Shown here: positions 54,138-62,652 of the stretch, one piece after another
Position numbering within the stretch: the stretch's first letter is position 1
Layout: every line of letters begins with the position of its first letter
Assembly (NCBI RefSeq): GCF_042666615.1
Contig: NZ_JBHTDD010000018.1
Location: 100,449-164,448, forward strand
Length of the DNA stretch: 64,000 bases
Origin: KBS50 sp042666615
GTDB lineage: Bacteria > Actinomycetota > Actinomycetes > Mycobacteriales > Micromonosporaceae
Direction of reading: 5' to 3'
Program-made: the position numbers and the translations under genes
Notes under the pieces: model-generated
Seen by the model: the letters and a program-made list of their open reading frames with translations, nothing else
What the model was told of the DNA's origin: nothing
Database searches by the model: none

Positions 54138-54819
54138 ACGGGTGCGACCGCTGCCAGCCGGTGCCGACGTCGGAGCTGTCGTCGCGGGCGGCGGTCAGCT
54201 CGTCCACCACGTCGACCACGCCGGGGGTCGCCGCCACGAACCGCGCCACGATCCCGGCCGTGCTCGTACGGTCGACCTGACCGCGCAGCGCGACCACTCC
54301 CCGATCGACGGTCACCTCGACAGTTCCGGGCTCGATCCACAACGCGGCCAGGGTGTCCAGGACGGCGGCCCGGATCTGCTCGTCCGGCTGGGCATAGAGC
54401 GAGACGAGGTCGCGACGCGAGACGATGCCGACCAGCCGGCCGTTCTCGTCGACCACCGGCAACCGCTTGACGCCGGTCACGTCGATCAGTCGTGCCGCCG
54501 CGGTCACGGAGGCGTCGCGGCTGATCGTCACCGCCGGCGCGCTCATCAGGTCGGCTGCCGTGTTGCCGCGCGAGCGGTCCCGCGCGGCGTGCAGCCGGCG
54601 GGCGGTGAGTGGGTGGGACGACCGCCGGTCCGCACCTTCGAGCCTGGCCATCAGGTCCGCTTCCGAGACGATCCCGAGCACCCGTCGCTCCGGATCCACC
54701 ACCGGTACCGCACTGATCTGGTTACCCACCAGCAGGTCGGCAACGAGTTGGTAGCCGGTGTCCGGTGCCACCGTCACCACCTCACGGGTCATCACGTCGG
54801 CGACGCCGAATCTGCGCAT
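54094..54819 (-). CDS. CBS-CBS-BON domain protein
   Basis: 241 aa. First CBS domain ~5-62 (VADVMTREVVTVAPDTGYQLVADLL, VVDPERRVLGIVSEADLM), second CBS ~90-145 (DLMSAPAVTISRDASVTAAARLI, LPVVDENGRLVGIVSRRDL), then a BON domain ~150-215 (LWIEPGTVEVTVDRGVVALRGQVDR). CBS pairs bind adenine nucleotides; BON binds membranes or proteins. Cytosolic. ATG with AAGGAGG upstream. Dormancy-type (hypoxia) regulons of actinobacteria contain similar proteins, and the neighbouring globin-like protein fits that setting. Confidence 0.92.
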   Translation of the reverse strand: MRRFGVADVMTREVVTVAPDTGYQLVADLLVGNQISAVPVVDPERRVLGIVSEADLMARLEGADRRSSHPLTARRLHAARDRSRGNTAADLMSAPAVTISRDASVTAAARLIDVTGVKRLPVVDENGRLVGIVSRRDLVSLYAQPDEQIRAAVLDTLAALWIEPGTVEVTVDRGVVALRGQVDRTSTAGIVARFVAATPGVVDVVDELTAARDDSSDVGTGWQRSHPFSAEPRPAPARPRG

Positions 54820-54933
54820 GGCAACCTCCTTTGGTCACCTCCAGCACACCTCGCCGGCGACCCCGGCGGCAGGGCCGACCGGCCCCTGACCGGGGGCCGC
54901 TGGTAACGGCTCGTCGACCACCACCGGTCCGGG

Positions 54934-56556
54934 TCACCCGGTCGGCGTGTCGACCAGCCGACCGGCCCGCAGCTCGATCCGCCGGCCGCCGAACCGCCGG
55001 CACAGTGCCCGGTCGTGGGAGACCGCCACCACCGCACCGGGATAGTCCTCCAGCGCGGCCTCCAGTTCCTCGACGAGGGTCAGCGACAGGTGGTTGGTCG
55101 GCTCGTCCAGCAACAACAGATCGAACTCGTCGGTCACCAGCCGGGCCAGTTCCAACCGGCGGCGTTGACCGATGGACAGCACGCCGACCGGCTGGTCGAG
55201 GCTGCCCGGGTCGAACAGGCCGAGCGAGAGCAGCCGGTCCCGGTGCTCGTCGGGCGGCCCGGCCCGGCCGGCGGCGAAAGCGGCGAGCAGGGTCTGCCGG
55301 GGGCGGTCCGCCGGCACCTCCTGGCGCAGGTAGCCGATCCGCCCGCGACGGGACACGGCACCGCGGTCCGGGCGCAGGTCGCCAGCCAGCACCCGCAGCA
55401 GGGTGGACTTGCCGGCACCGTTGGGTCCGTGCACCAGCAGCCGGTCGCCGGCGTCGACGCGTACCTCGTCGAGGACCAGCCGGTCGGCGACCGCGACGCC
55501 GCGGACCTGGACGAGCGGGCTGGTGCCGTGGTCCGCCGGCCCGTCCCCGGCGAACTGCGCGGTGAACCGCAGCGGTGGCGGCGGCGGGTGAACCGGGTTC
55601 TCGGTGAGCCGGCGCAGCCGTTCCTCGGCGTTGCGGACCCGGCTGGCGATGGACTGCTGCACCCGGCCACCGTGCCGGTCGTAGGAGACCTTGTTGTTGT
55701 CCTTGATCGGCCGGTCCGGCGCCACCCGGTGGGCGGTGGTGGCGGCGTACTCGCGCAGCCGCGCGGTCTCCGCGCACCACTGCTGGTACGCCTGCTCCCA
55801 GCGGGCCCGGGCCGTGGCGTGCCCGGCCAGGTAGCCCGCGTACCCGTTGCCGAACCGGACGACGGCGCCGGCGTCGACCTCGACGATCGCGGTGGCGATC
55901 CGGTCGAGGAACAGCCGGTCGTGGGAGACGGCGACGACGGTGCCGCGGTGCCGGCGCAGCCGGTCCTCCAGCCACGCCAGGGCGGTGTCGTCGAGGTGGT
56001 TTGTCGGCTCGTCGAGCAGCAGTGTCCCGGGATCGCTGGCCAGCAGGCAGGCCAGCGACAGCCGGGCCTGCTCACCGCCGGAGAGCCCGGTGAGTGGCCG
56101 GTCCCGCTCCAGGTGACCCAGGCCGAGGCCGTGCAGTGCCTGGTCGACCCGGGCGTCGGCCCGGTAGCCGTCGCGGTCCTCGAACGCCTGGAGGGTCTCC
56201 CCGTAGGCATTCAATTGGTCCTCAGTGGACAGATCGACGGCCAGTTCCCGCAGTCGACGTTCGAGTGCGCGCAGGTCGGCCAGGGCATTGTCGACCGCCC
56301 GCTGGACGGTCCATCCGGACGGCACATCGACGGTCTGGGGCAGGTAGCCGAGCCCGTCGTCGGCGGTCACCGTGATCTCGCCTCCGTCGGCGGGCTCCCG
56401 GCCGGCGATCAGCCGGAGCAGCGTCGACTTGCCGGAGCCGTTCTCGCCGACGATGCCGATTCGTTCACCGGGTGCGACGGTCAGCGACGCCTGGTCGAGC
56501 ACCAGGCGACCCGGATAGGACTTGGTGACGGCGCGCAGGGTCAGTTGGCTGGGCAA
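54934..56556 (-). CDS. ABC-F protein, antibiotic-resistance/ribosome-protection type
   Basis: 540 aa, two ABC cassettes without membrane domain: Walker A GENGSGKS (~40) and GPNGAGKS (~365), signatures LSGGEQARL and LSIGQRRRL (the second diverged), and Walker B LLLDEPTNHLDD and LLLLDEPTNHLS. Inter-cassette arm is rich in Arg/Glu/Ala, as in TlrC/OleB/VarM-like proteins that clear antibiotics from the ribosome. TTG 56556 is the likely start: GGGAGG is 6 bases away and it begins at the family's normal N-terminus (PSQLTLRAVTKSY). A 280-base leader holds an out-of-frame ORF and palindrome. Confidence 0.9.
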   Translation of the reverse strand: MPSQLTLRAVTKSYPGRLVLDQASLTVAPGERIGIVGENGSGKSTLLRLIAGREPADGGEITVTADDGLGYLPQTVDVPSGWTVQRAVDNALADLRALERRLRELAVDLSTEDQLNAYGETLQAFEDRDGYRADARVDQALHGLGLGHLERDRPLTGLSGGEQARLSLACLLASDPGTLLLDEPTNHLDDTALAWLEDRLRRHRGTVVAVSHDRLFLDRIATAIVEVDAGAVVRFGNGYAGYLAGHATARARWEQAYQQWCAETARLREYAATTAHRVAPDRPIKDNNKVSYDRHGGRVQQSIASRVRNAEERLRRLTENPVHPPPPPLRFTAQFAGDGPADHGTSPLVQVRGVAVADRLVLDEVRVDAGDRLLVHGPNGAGKSTLLRVLAGDLRPDRGAVSRRGRIGYLRQEVPADRPRQTLLAAFAAGRAGPPDEHRDRLLSLGLFDPGSLDQPVGVLSIGQRRRLELARLVTDEFDLLLLDEPTNHLSLTLVEELEAALEDYPGAVVAVSHDRALCRRFGGRRIELRAGRLVDTPTG

Positions 56557-56617
56557 CGGGTGCCTCCCGATCGGCGTGGTGGGGACGGGGCGTCGTGGTG
56601 CTCGGCATCGAGACCAT
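56465..56617 (-). CDS. Upstream leader ORF overlapping the ABC-F gene
   Basis: 50 codons. ATG 56617 follows GGAAGGAG by 9 bases, the best ribosome site of the region, and reads MVSMPSTTTPRPHHADREAP onward before ending inside the ABC-F coding region in another frame (stop 56465-56467). Translation of such leaders is known to control ABC-F resistance genes by attenuation. The protein has no homology I recognise; it might not be a product in its own right. Confidence 0.4.
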   Translation of the reverse strand: MVSMPSTTTPRPHHADREAPVAQPTDPARRHQVLSGSPGARPGVADRRTR

Positions 56618-56641
56618 GGCGGCCGCGCTCCTTCCGATCGG

Positions 56642-56667
56642 GTTAACGCAACTTCTGTTGCGTTAAC
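56642..56667. promoter_or_regulatory. Perfect 11-bp palindrome in the ABC-F leader (TetR-type operator candidate)
   Basis: GTTAACGCAAC (56642-56652) and GTTGCGTTAAC (56657-56667) with a 4-base spacer, 24 bases upstream of the leader ORF start and 85 bases upstream of the ABC-F TTG. Such 26-base dyads are common TetR-family operators; as RNA it would also form a stable hairpin. No TetR gene is adjacent. Confidence 0.55.
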
Positions 56668-56837
56668 ATCCTGCCACGATCGTTCCGCCACCCGCAAGCC
56701 GACCGCGATAGATCAACGGGGCGTGACGGGCCGGTATGCTATTCCCCTGCGTCGATGACCGTCCGGGGACGGCCGACCGCATCCGCGTGCTCGTCCCCGG
56801 TCGCCACAGCCGGCGGAGCATCGAGGAGGACCACCAG

Positions 56838-59300
56838 GTGATGCCCGTGCCGCCGGCGACTCGCGCCACCAGCGACACCTCGCCGGGTCAGCGGGCGAGC
56901 CGGCCGGACCAGCCGGACCAGCCGGCGAGCGGGCCGGACCAGCCGGAGAGCCGGCCGGACCACCCGGACCGCGGGCCGACGGACCGGCCCGCCCAGGCCG
57001 CGTTGGGCCGGGTTCTGGCGATCTTCTCCGCGGCCGTGCACGGCAGCTCCGGACTGGCCTGCGCGACGGCGGCGCTGGCGGTTCGCACGCCGCCGGTCGA
57101 CGTGCCGCTGCTGATCCCGGCCATCGCGGTGCTGACCTCGTGGTCCGCGGTGTTCGTCGTCCGGGTGCTGCGCCGGGGCATGACTGCCTGGTTGATCGGC
57201 GTCGACGTGCTGCTCACCACGGCCACCTGCCTGTTGATCGGCCGCCTCGTCTCGGCCGAGGTGCTTCCCGGCGAGGGGAGCTGGGTAGCGATCATGGCGA
57301 GCACCACGGTCCTCATCGCCCAGCTCGGCATCGCGGCCCGCTGGTCGGTGCCGGCCGGGCTGCTCGTCGTGGTGAGCTACGCACTCGGCGCGCACCTGGC
57401 GGGCAACGACACCGAGGCGACCGCGCACGCCCTCACCCTCACCATGCAGGTGGCCAGCGGAGCCGGCCTCGCCTGGCTGGCCAGACGCAGCAGCTCGTCC
57501 GCTGACGCCGCGTTCGCCGGTTACCAGCGGGCCCACCGGCAGGCGGTGGTCGACCGGGCCACCCGGGCCGCCGAACGCCGGCAGAACCGCGACCTGCACG
57601 ACACCGTACTGTCCACGTTGACCGTCGTCGGGCTCGGCGCCGTCCGGTCCGGCCAGGCACTGCGCGACCGAGCCGCCACCGACCTGCGTACCCTCGACGA
57701 TCTGGCCGATGCTCGCGCCGAGTCGGTGACCACCGACAGCGCCCGTGGGGTACGGCTGGACGACCGGTTACGCGCCGCATTGGCCGGACGTCCCGGTCCC
57801 CCCGCCTCGTTGCCGTCGGTCACCACGCCTCCCGCGGTGGCGGCCGCACTTACCAACGCGGTACGCGAGGCACTGTCCAACGTGGATCGGCACGCGCCCG
57901 GTAGCGCGGTCGAGATTTCCCTGTCGCGGGCCGCCAACGCCGTCGTGGTCGAGGTGGCCGACGACGGTCCCGGCTTCGACCCGAGCGGGGTGCCGACGCA
58001 CCGGTACGGGTTGCGCGAGTCGGTGTACGGTCGGCTCGCCGCCGTCGGCGGTGCGGCTCTGGTGGACTCGTCCCCGGGGCACGGCACCCGGGTACGCCTG
58101 ACGTGGCCGGCCGGCGGGGCGCCGGCGGCCACCGGGCCGGAGGACAACTCGGCGACCGTCGGGGCCACCGTGGCGGCCACGGCCGACCGTGGGGTACGGA
58201 TCGCCGCCGTGGTCATCGCCTTCGGCTGGCACCTGGCCATCAACCTGCCGGCGCTGCTGGGCAGTTGGTCGGCGTACCGATGGCCGTGGATCGCCGCCAC
58301 CGCCTTCCTGGCCTTCGCGGCGGTCGGCTGGGTGTCGGCCCGCGCCATGCTCCGGGACGAGCGCCGGTCGGTCTGGCCGCCGGTGACCGTGCTGCTGGCC
58401 ACCGACGCGGCGATCTTCGCCTGCGTGCCACCGGATCGGCTGTTCGCGCCGGCGAGCTGGGGCTGGACGTCCCTCGGTTGGTTCGTCGCCCTCATCTTCT
58501 GGCGCCGTCGAGTCGCGGCGCTTATCGGCGCGCTCGCCGCCGGGGCCGGGATCGCCCTGGTCGCGTTGCTCGCCGCCGGTGCCACCCGGGAGGCCGACCT
58601 CAGCCGGTACGGCCTGTACGTGTACGGGACGATGGTGCTGCCCATCGCGTTGGTCGTCGGCGCCGGCATGCTCAGCAGCCTGGCCACGAGCACCGCGGGC
58701 ACCGCGGCGGCCCGATCCGCGCTGGCCGCCGAGCGGACCGCCGCCGCCCGCACCAGACGGGAACGCCGGGAACGGCTTTCCGTGGTCAGCGTGACCGCTG
58801 GGGTGGTACTGGCCGAGTTGGCGGACGGGCGGGCCGATCCAGCCGATCCGAGGGTGCAGCGGCGGTGCGCCCTGGCCGCCTCCCGGCTGCGCCGGCTCAT
58901 CGCCGAATCGGACGACGTGCCCGACCCGTTGCTGCACGAGCTGCGCGCGTGTGCGGACATCGCGGAGCGCGGCGGCGTACCGGTCGAGTTCGTCTCCGTC
59001 GGAGAGCTTCCGCCGCTGCCGGTGGAGATCCGGCGGCGGTTGGTCGATCCGCTCGCGGCGACGCTGGCCGCCGCCCGCGGTTGGGCCAGGCTGACAGTCG
59101 TGGGACAACCCAACGAGGTGGTGGTCGGCGTCACGACGGCGGCCGGACCGGAGCCGGTTCCGCCCGAGGCACCACCCACACCGAACGATCCGCCGTCCGG
59201 TCCGGACAGACCGGCCGGAGGGTACGACGGGCGGGTCGAGCGGTTCCACGAACGGGACGAGGAGATGATATGGGCGCAGACCCGGTGGCGGGCCAGGTGA
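56838..59300 (+). CDS. Two-module sensor kinase (HisKA_3 type) with second, degenerate module
   Basis: 820 aa. N-terminal polar Asp/Pro-rich head (20-52), five to six membrane helices (~60-210), then a kinase core: phospho-acceptor H254 in RDLHDTVLST, N-box ALTNAVREALSN (N348), DDGPGF (375-380), and GHGTRVRLTW. A second set of membrane helices (~455-640) follows, and a soluble segment (~640-790) with only a weak kinase pattern and no histidine H-box. Start GTG 56838 (ATG 56841 alternative), GGAGGA upstream. Overlaps the response regulator gene by 31 bases. Confidence 0.85.
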   Translation: MMPVPPATRATSDTSPGQRASRPDQPDQPASGPDQPESRPDHPDRGPTDRPAQAALGRVLAIFSAAVHGSSGLACATAALAVRTPPVDVPLLIPAIAVLTSWSAVFVVRVLRRGMTAWLIGVDVLLTTATCLLIGRLVSAEVLPGEGSWVAIMASTTVLIAQLGIAARWSVPAGLLVVVSYALGAHLAGNDTEATAHALTLTMQVASGAGLAWLARRSSSSADAAFAGYQRAHRQAVVDRATRAAERRQNRDLHDTVLSTLTVVGLGAVRSGQALRDRAATDLRTLDDLADARAESVTTDSARGVRLDDRLRAALAGRPGPPASLPSVTTPPAVAAALTNAVREALSNVDRHAPGSAVEISLSRAANAVVVEVADDGPGFDPSGVPTHRYGLRESVYGRLAAVGGAALVDSSPGHGTRVRLTWPAGGAPAATGPEDNSATVGATVAATADRGVRIAAVVIAFGWHLAINLPALLGSWSAYRWPWIAATAFLAFAAVGWVSARAMLRDERRSVWPPVTVLLATDAAIFACVPPDRLFAPASWGWTSLGWFVALIFWRRRVAALIGALAAGAGIALVALLAAGATREADLSRYGLYVYGTMVLPIALVVGAGMLSSLATSTAGTAAARSALAAERTAAARTRRERRERLSVVSVTAGVVLAELADGRADPADPRVQRRCALAASRLRRLIAESDDVPDPLLHELRACADIAERGGVPVEFVSVGELPPLPVEIRRRLVDPLAATLAAARGWARLTVVGQPNEVVVGVTTAAGPEPVPPEAPPTPNDPPSGPDRPAGGYDGRVERFHERDEEMIWAQTRWRAR

Positions 59301-59989
59301 CGGCGGACGACCGGATCGGCGTGGCGATCGTCGACGACCACCCGGTCGTGGTGGAGGGAGTCCGGTCCTGGCTGGCCGCCGAGCCCCGGCTGGCCGTGGT
59401 GGCCGCCGGGGAGGATCCGGACCGGGTGCTGGCCGAGGCCGGCCGGCGGGCCGAGGTGATCCTCCTCGACCTCCGGTTACGGGGACGCATGGTGCTGGAC
59501 AAGGTGAGCGAGCTGAGTATGGCCGGCCGGCGGGTGGTCGTGTACTCCGAGCACACCGACCAGGAGACGATCCTCGCCGCTCTGGACGCCGGCGCGGTGG
59601 CCTTCCTGGCCAAGCACGAAGGGCGGGAGCACTGCGTCCGTACCGTGCTCGCGGCTGCCGCCGACCGACCGTACGTGCCACCGGCGTTGGCCGGGGCGAT
59701 CGTCGGTGACCGGCGTGCCGATCGTCCGGTCCTGTCCGACCAGGAGCGGGAGGCGCTGCTGCTGTGGTTCCAGTCCATGTCGAAGGCGTCGGTGGCGCGC
59801 CGGATGCGGATCAGCGAGCACACCGTGAAGCAGTACGTGGACCGGGCGCGGATCAAGTACGCGCGCGCCGGCCGGCCGGCCGCCACCAAGTCGGCTTTGC
59901 TTGCCCGGGCGATCGAGGACGGACTCGTCCGGCCGGATGAGATTGGCAACTACCGGTCCTACGCGTCGCCCGACCGGCCGACCCCCTAA
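59270..59989 (+). CDS. LuxR-type (NarL/FixJ-like) response regulator
   Basis: 239 aa. Receiver domain with acidic pair DD at 22-23 and phospho-acceptor D67 in VILLDLRLRG, lysine near 105 in FLAKHEG; C-terminal LuxR-type HTH (LSDQEREALLLWFQSMSKASVARRMRISEHTVKQYVDRARIKY). ATG 59270 with GAGGAG 5 bases upstream lies within the sensor kinase gene. The pair forms one two-component system. Target genes unknown. Confidence 0.93.
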   Translation: MGADPVAGQVTADDRIGVAIVDDHPVVVEGVRSWLAAEPRLAVVAAGEDPDRVLAEAGRRAEVILLDLRLRGRMVLDKVSELSMAGRRVVVYSEHTDQETILAALDAGAVAFLAKHEGREHCVRTVLAAAADRPYVPPALAGAIVGDRRADRPVLSDQEREALLLWFQSMSKASVARRMRISEHTVKQYVDRARIKYARAGRPAATKSALLARAIEDGLVRPDEIGNYRSYASPDRPTP

Positions 59990-60065
59990 CGACCGTCATG
60001 ACAACGTTTACTTGACGCGGCAACCTGTCGGGAAAGAGGGTTCTCGGTGGGAGGTCCAATCCCCG

Positions 60066-60977
60066 ATGAGCAACGCGCCGTACTTCATCCGCGCGTACCG
60101 CCCGGACGAGCCGGACGCCCCCGATGGCGCCTTTCCCCGGCTCGGATGGCGGAACGGAATCGTCCTGGCCGACGGTGAACGGGTGTTCTGGCGGGGCCAC
60201 GCCCTCGTCACCGGATATCTGCTGCGTCCCCGACTCGTGGACAGTGAACGAATGTGGGCGTTGCCCCGACCGGCGTCGGTCGTGGTGACCGACCGGCGGC
60301 TCGCGTACGTCTGCGACGGCTGGTCCATCGCGGCCACCCACCGTGACGGCCGGCCCGGTGCCCGGCACCGGCGGCGGGCCGACCTCGCCCAGCGGGTGGC
60401 CGTCGGCCAGGTCCGCTGGCAGTGGCCGAGCCGACTGCACGTGCTGCCGGGGAAGGGGTCGGGCCGGCTGGTGCTGGTCTGTGACTCGCTGCACACCATC
60501 CGGCAGCCCAGCCTGGCGCTCGGTGGCGCCGACCTGGACGGTCCCGACGCGACCTGGGAGTTGGCGCACCTGGTCCGGCGGCTCGCCGCGATGTTCCGGC
60601 TCGCCGAACCGGGCATCACCGACCTGTCCCCACCCGAGCGGGACGCGTTGCGGTTCCGGGCCCGGGCACTGGCCTGCGCCGACGATCTCGCCGACCCGCA
60701 ACGCGGCATCGACCTGCCCGGCTCGTTACCTGTGGAGTTCCTGCACGGCGACGACTACTACCGACGGGCGTTTCCGGGTGCCCGGCAACTCGCTGCCGGC
60801 GGCGGCGTGGTCGGACCGGACGATTCCGCGGCCGGCCCCGGCCCGGGTCACGGGGTGCTGGGCGCGGGCCGATCTCCCTGGTCCAGGGCGGCCGCCTCCT
60901 CCGCCGTCGGCGCGGACCCACCCATGTGGGCCGGCAACCACCAGCCGTCGTCCAGCCCGGAGGGCACCGCCGGATAG
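60066..60977 (+). CDS. Conserved protein of unknown function
   Basis: 303 aa. I do not recognise the family. Soluble: residues 35-150 carry a PH-like or GRAM-like pattern (LADGERVFWRGHALVTGYLLRPRLV, ASVVVTDRRLAYVCDGWSIA, QVRWQWPSRLHVLPGKGSGRLVLVCDSLHTI), and 195-225 a helical Arg-rich region. The last ~45 residues (from about 259) are Gly/Pro/Ser-rich and overlap the converging PlsC gene by 130 bases, so they may not be conserved. GTG/ATG alternatives; ATG 60066 chosen. Confidence 0.75.
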   Translation: MSNAPYFIRAYRPDEPDAPDGAFPRLGWRNGIVLADGERVFWRGHALVTGYLLRPRLVDSERMWALPRPASVVVTDRRLAYVCDGWSIAATHRDGRPGARHRRRADLAQRVAVGQVRWQWPSRLHVLPGKGSGRLVLVCDSLHTIRQPSLALGGADLDGPDATWELAHLVRRLAAMFRLAEPGITDLSPPERDALRFRARALACADDLADPQRGIDLPGSLPVEFLHGDDYYRRAFPGARQLAAGGGVVGPDDSAAGPGPGHGVLGAGRSPWSRAAASSAVGADPPMWAGNHQPSSSPEGTAG

Positions 60978-61600
60978 CCTCGCTGGGCCCGATCCACCAA
61001 TGCCGACAGGTGCCGACGCAGCTCGTCGGTGGCCCGACCCACGTCGTCGGTGTCGGCCACCGGGATCGCTTCCCCAACCATGATGGTGATCGGCACCCCT
61101 CGCTTGGTGAGCTGGCGGGGTCGGCCCTTGGTCCACAACCGCTGGCTGCCCCAGATCGCCACCGGCAGGATCGGCACACCCGCGGCGCGAGCCATCCGTA
61201 CCGCGCCGGTCTTGAGCGGCTTGACGGTGAACGACCGGCTGATCGTCGCCTCGGGAAAGACTCCGACGATCTCGCCGCCGCGCAGCGCGGCCACAGCGGC
61301 GTCGTATGAACCGGCGCCCGCCGCCCGGTCGACCGGGATGTGCCGCATGCCGCGCATCAGGGGCCCGGCGACCCGGTCGGCGAACACCTCCTGCTTGGCC
61401 ATGAAGCGGACCAGGCGCCCCGAGTCCCGGGCGGCCAGCCCGCAGAAGATGAAGTCGAGATAGCTGACGTGGTTGCTGGCCAGGACGGCGCCGCCGGTGC
61501 GCGGGACGTGGTGACCTCCGTCAACCCGCGGGCGCATGCCCAGGACCCGGAACATGGTCAGGGCCGCCGCGATCACCGGAGGGTAGACGAGTTCTGCCAC
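60848..61600 (-). CDS. 1-acyl-sn-glycerol-3-phosphate acyltransferase (PlsC family)
   Basis: 250 aa. Acyltransferase motifs: NHVSYLDFIFCGLAA (block I with the HxxxxD histidine and aspartate), VGVFPEATISRS (block III, EGT-like), and IPVAIWGSQ (block IV). A hydrophobic start (VYPPVIAAALTMF) can sit in the membrane. Transfers an acyl group to lysophosphatidate or another lysolipid. Its C-terminal 43 codons overlap the unknown gene on the other strand. Confidence 0.92.
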   Translation of the reverse strand: MAELVYPPVIAAALTMFRVLGMRPRVDGGHHVPRTGGAVLASNHVSYLDFIFCGLAARDSGRLVRFMAKQEVFADRVAGPLMRGMRHIPVDRAAGAGSYDAAVAALRGGEIVGVFPEATISRSFTVKPLKTGAVRMARAAGVPILPVAIWGSQRLWTKGRPRQLTKRGVPITIMVGEAIPVADTDDVGRATDELRRHLSALVDRAQRGYPAVPSGLDDGWWLPAHMGGSAPTAEEAAALDQGDRPAPSTP

Positions 61601-61666
61601 AGCACCCTTCTACCCCATCCTGACCAGCACCAACCAGCCCCCTCCCCCCCCCCCACCGCCCTCTCC

Positions 61667-61730
61667 CGTCGATCTAGGGCAGATGGTCGTGATTGGAGAT
61701 CAACACGCGACCATCTGCCTTAGATCGACG
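61667..61730. repeat. Dispersed hairpin element, copy 2
   Basis: A 23-bp stem (61667-61689 with 61708-61730) containing one G-T pair, and an 18-base loop. Its core is the same as copy 1. The right arm contains the last three sense codons and the stop (TAA, 61722-61720) of the alpha/beta hydrolase on the minus strand. It is flanked by a long C-run and by G-rich sequence. Confidence 0.9.
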
Positions 61731-62652
61731 AGGCGGGGCGGTGGCGGTGGGGGTGAGCAAGGAACTCCACAATCAGGCCGGCGAGTCCGACCGGATCCTC
61801 GGCCGCCATCGCGTGGCTCGCCCCAGCACGGTACTCGACGCGCAGCCCTCGGCGCGGTTCGAGGGCGGCCAGCCGGGTGCCGAGATACCGCCGGTAGGCG
61901 GCGTACAGGTCGCGGAACGGGCGCTGCTCCGGCAGGTCCTCGGTGGCCAGCACGAGCAGCAGCGGGCAGCGGACGTCCGCGTACACCGGCAGCGGGTCCA
62001 GCTCGGCCATGGCGGCGTCGAGCTGGGCCACGAGGTCGGCGTCCGGCCGCGGCCAGGTGACGCCGTCGCGCTCCTCGACGTTCCGGTCGAACGCGCTCAG
62101 CCAGTCCTCGGCGGGTCCACCGAACCGCTCGACGAGGTGCTGCTGCGCGGCACGCGCCGCCGCCAACTGGTCGGCGTCCCAGGGCCCGGCCATCGCGGCG
62201 GCCATCCCGTCGAACACGGCCCGCAGCCGTGCCAGCTCCGCGGTCGCGGTCGCCGGGTCGAGTCCGACCAACTGGTCCGGTCGGCTCGGCGGCGGATTGC
62301 CGTCCAGGCTGACCGCCCCGGCGCAGCCGGGATGCCGCCGCGCCCACATCGCGGCGAGCATCCCGCCCAGGGAGAGTCCGACCACCGGCGGGTTGTCCAG
62401 TCCCAGTTCCTTCACCACGGCGTCCAGGTCGTCGAGCACCGCCTCCCAGTCCCACGGACCGCTTCCGGATCGACCGTGTCCGCGCAGGTCCGGCCGGATG
62501 ATCCGGTACGCCGGACGCAACGCACGGGCCAGTCGGACCATGGTGGCGAGGTTTCCTCCACCGCCGTGCAGCATCACCATCGGCGGGGCGTCGCCACCGT
62601 CGTCCGCCACCGCGATCGGCACCGGTCCGGAACGCACCACGATTTCGGTCAT
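61720..62652 (-). CDS. Alpha/beta hydrolase
   Basis: 310 aa. Oxyanion loop VMLHGGGGNLATM (~28), nucleophile serine in VGLSLGGML (~95), acid LVLATEDLPEQ and histidine in AGASHAMAAEDP. Proline-aminopeptidase/lactonase-like class; no signal. ATG overlaps the HTH gene stop by 4 bases. The final SSI and stop TAA come from hairpin copy 2, so the original C-terminus may have been different. Confidence 0.87.
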   Translation of the reverse strand: MTEIVVRSGPVPIAVADDGGDAPPMVMLHGGGGNLATMVRLARALRPAYRIIRPDLRGHGRSGSGPWDWEAVLDDLDAVVKELGLDNPPVVGLSLGGMLAAMWARRHPGCAGAVSLDGNPPPSRPDQLVGLDPATATAELARLRAVFDGMAAAMAGPWDADQLAAARAAQQHLVERFGGPAEDWLSAFDRNVEERDGVTWPRPDADLVAQLDAAMAELDPLPVYADVRCPLLLVLATEDLPEQRPFRDLYAAYRRYLGTRLAALEPRRGLRVEYRAGASHAMAAEDPVGLAGLIVEFLAHPHRHRPASSI

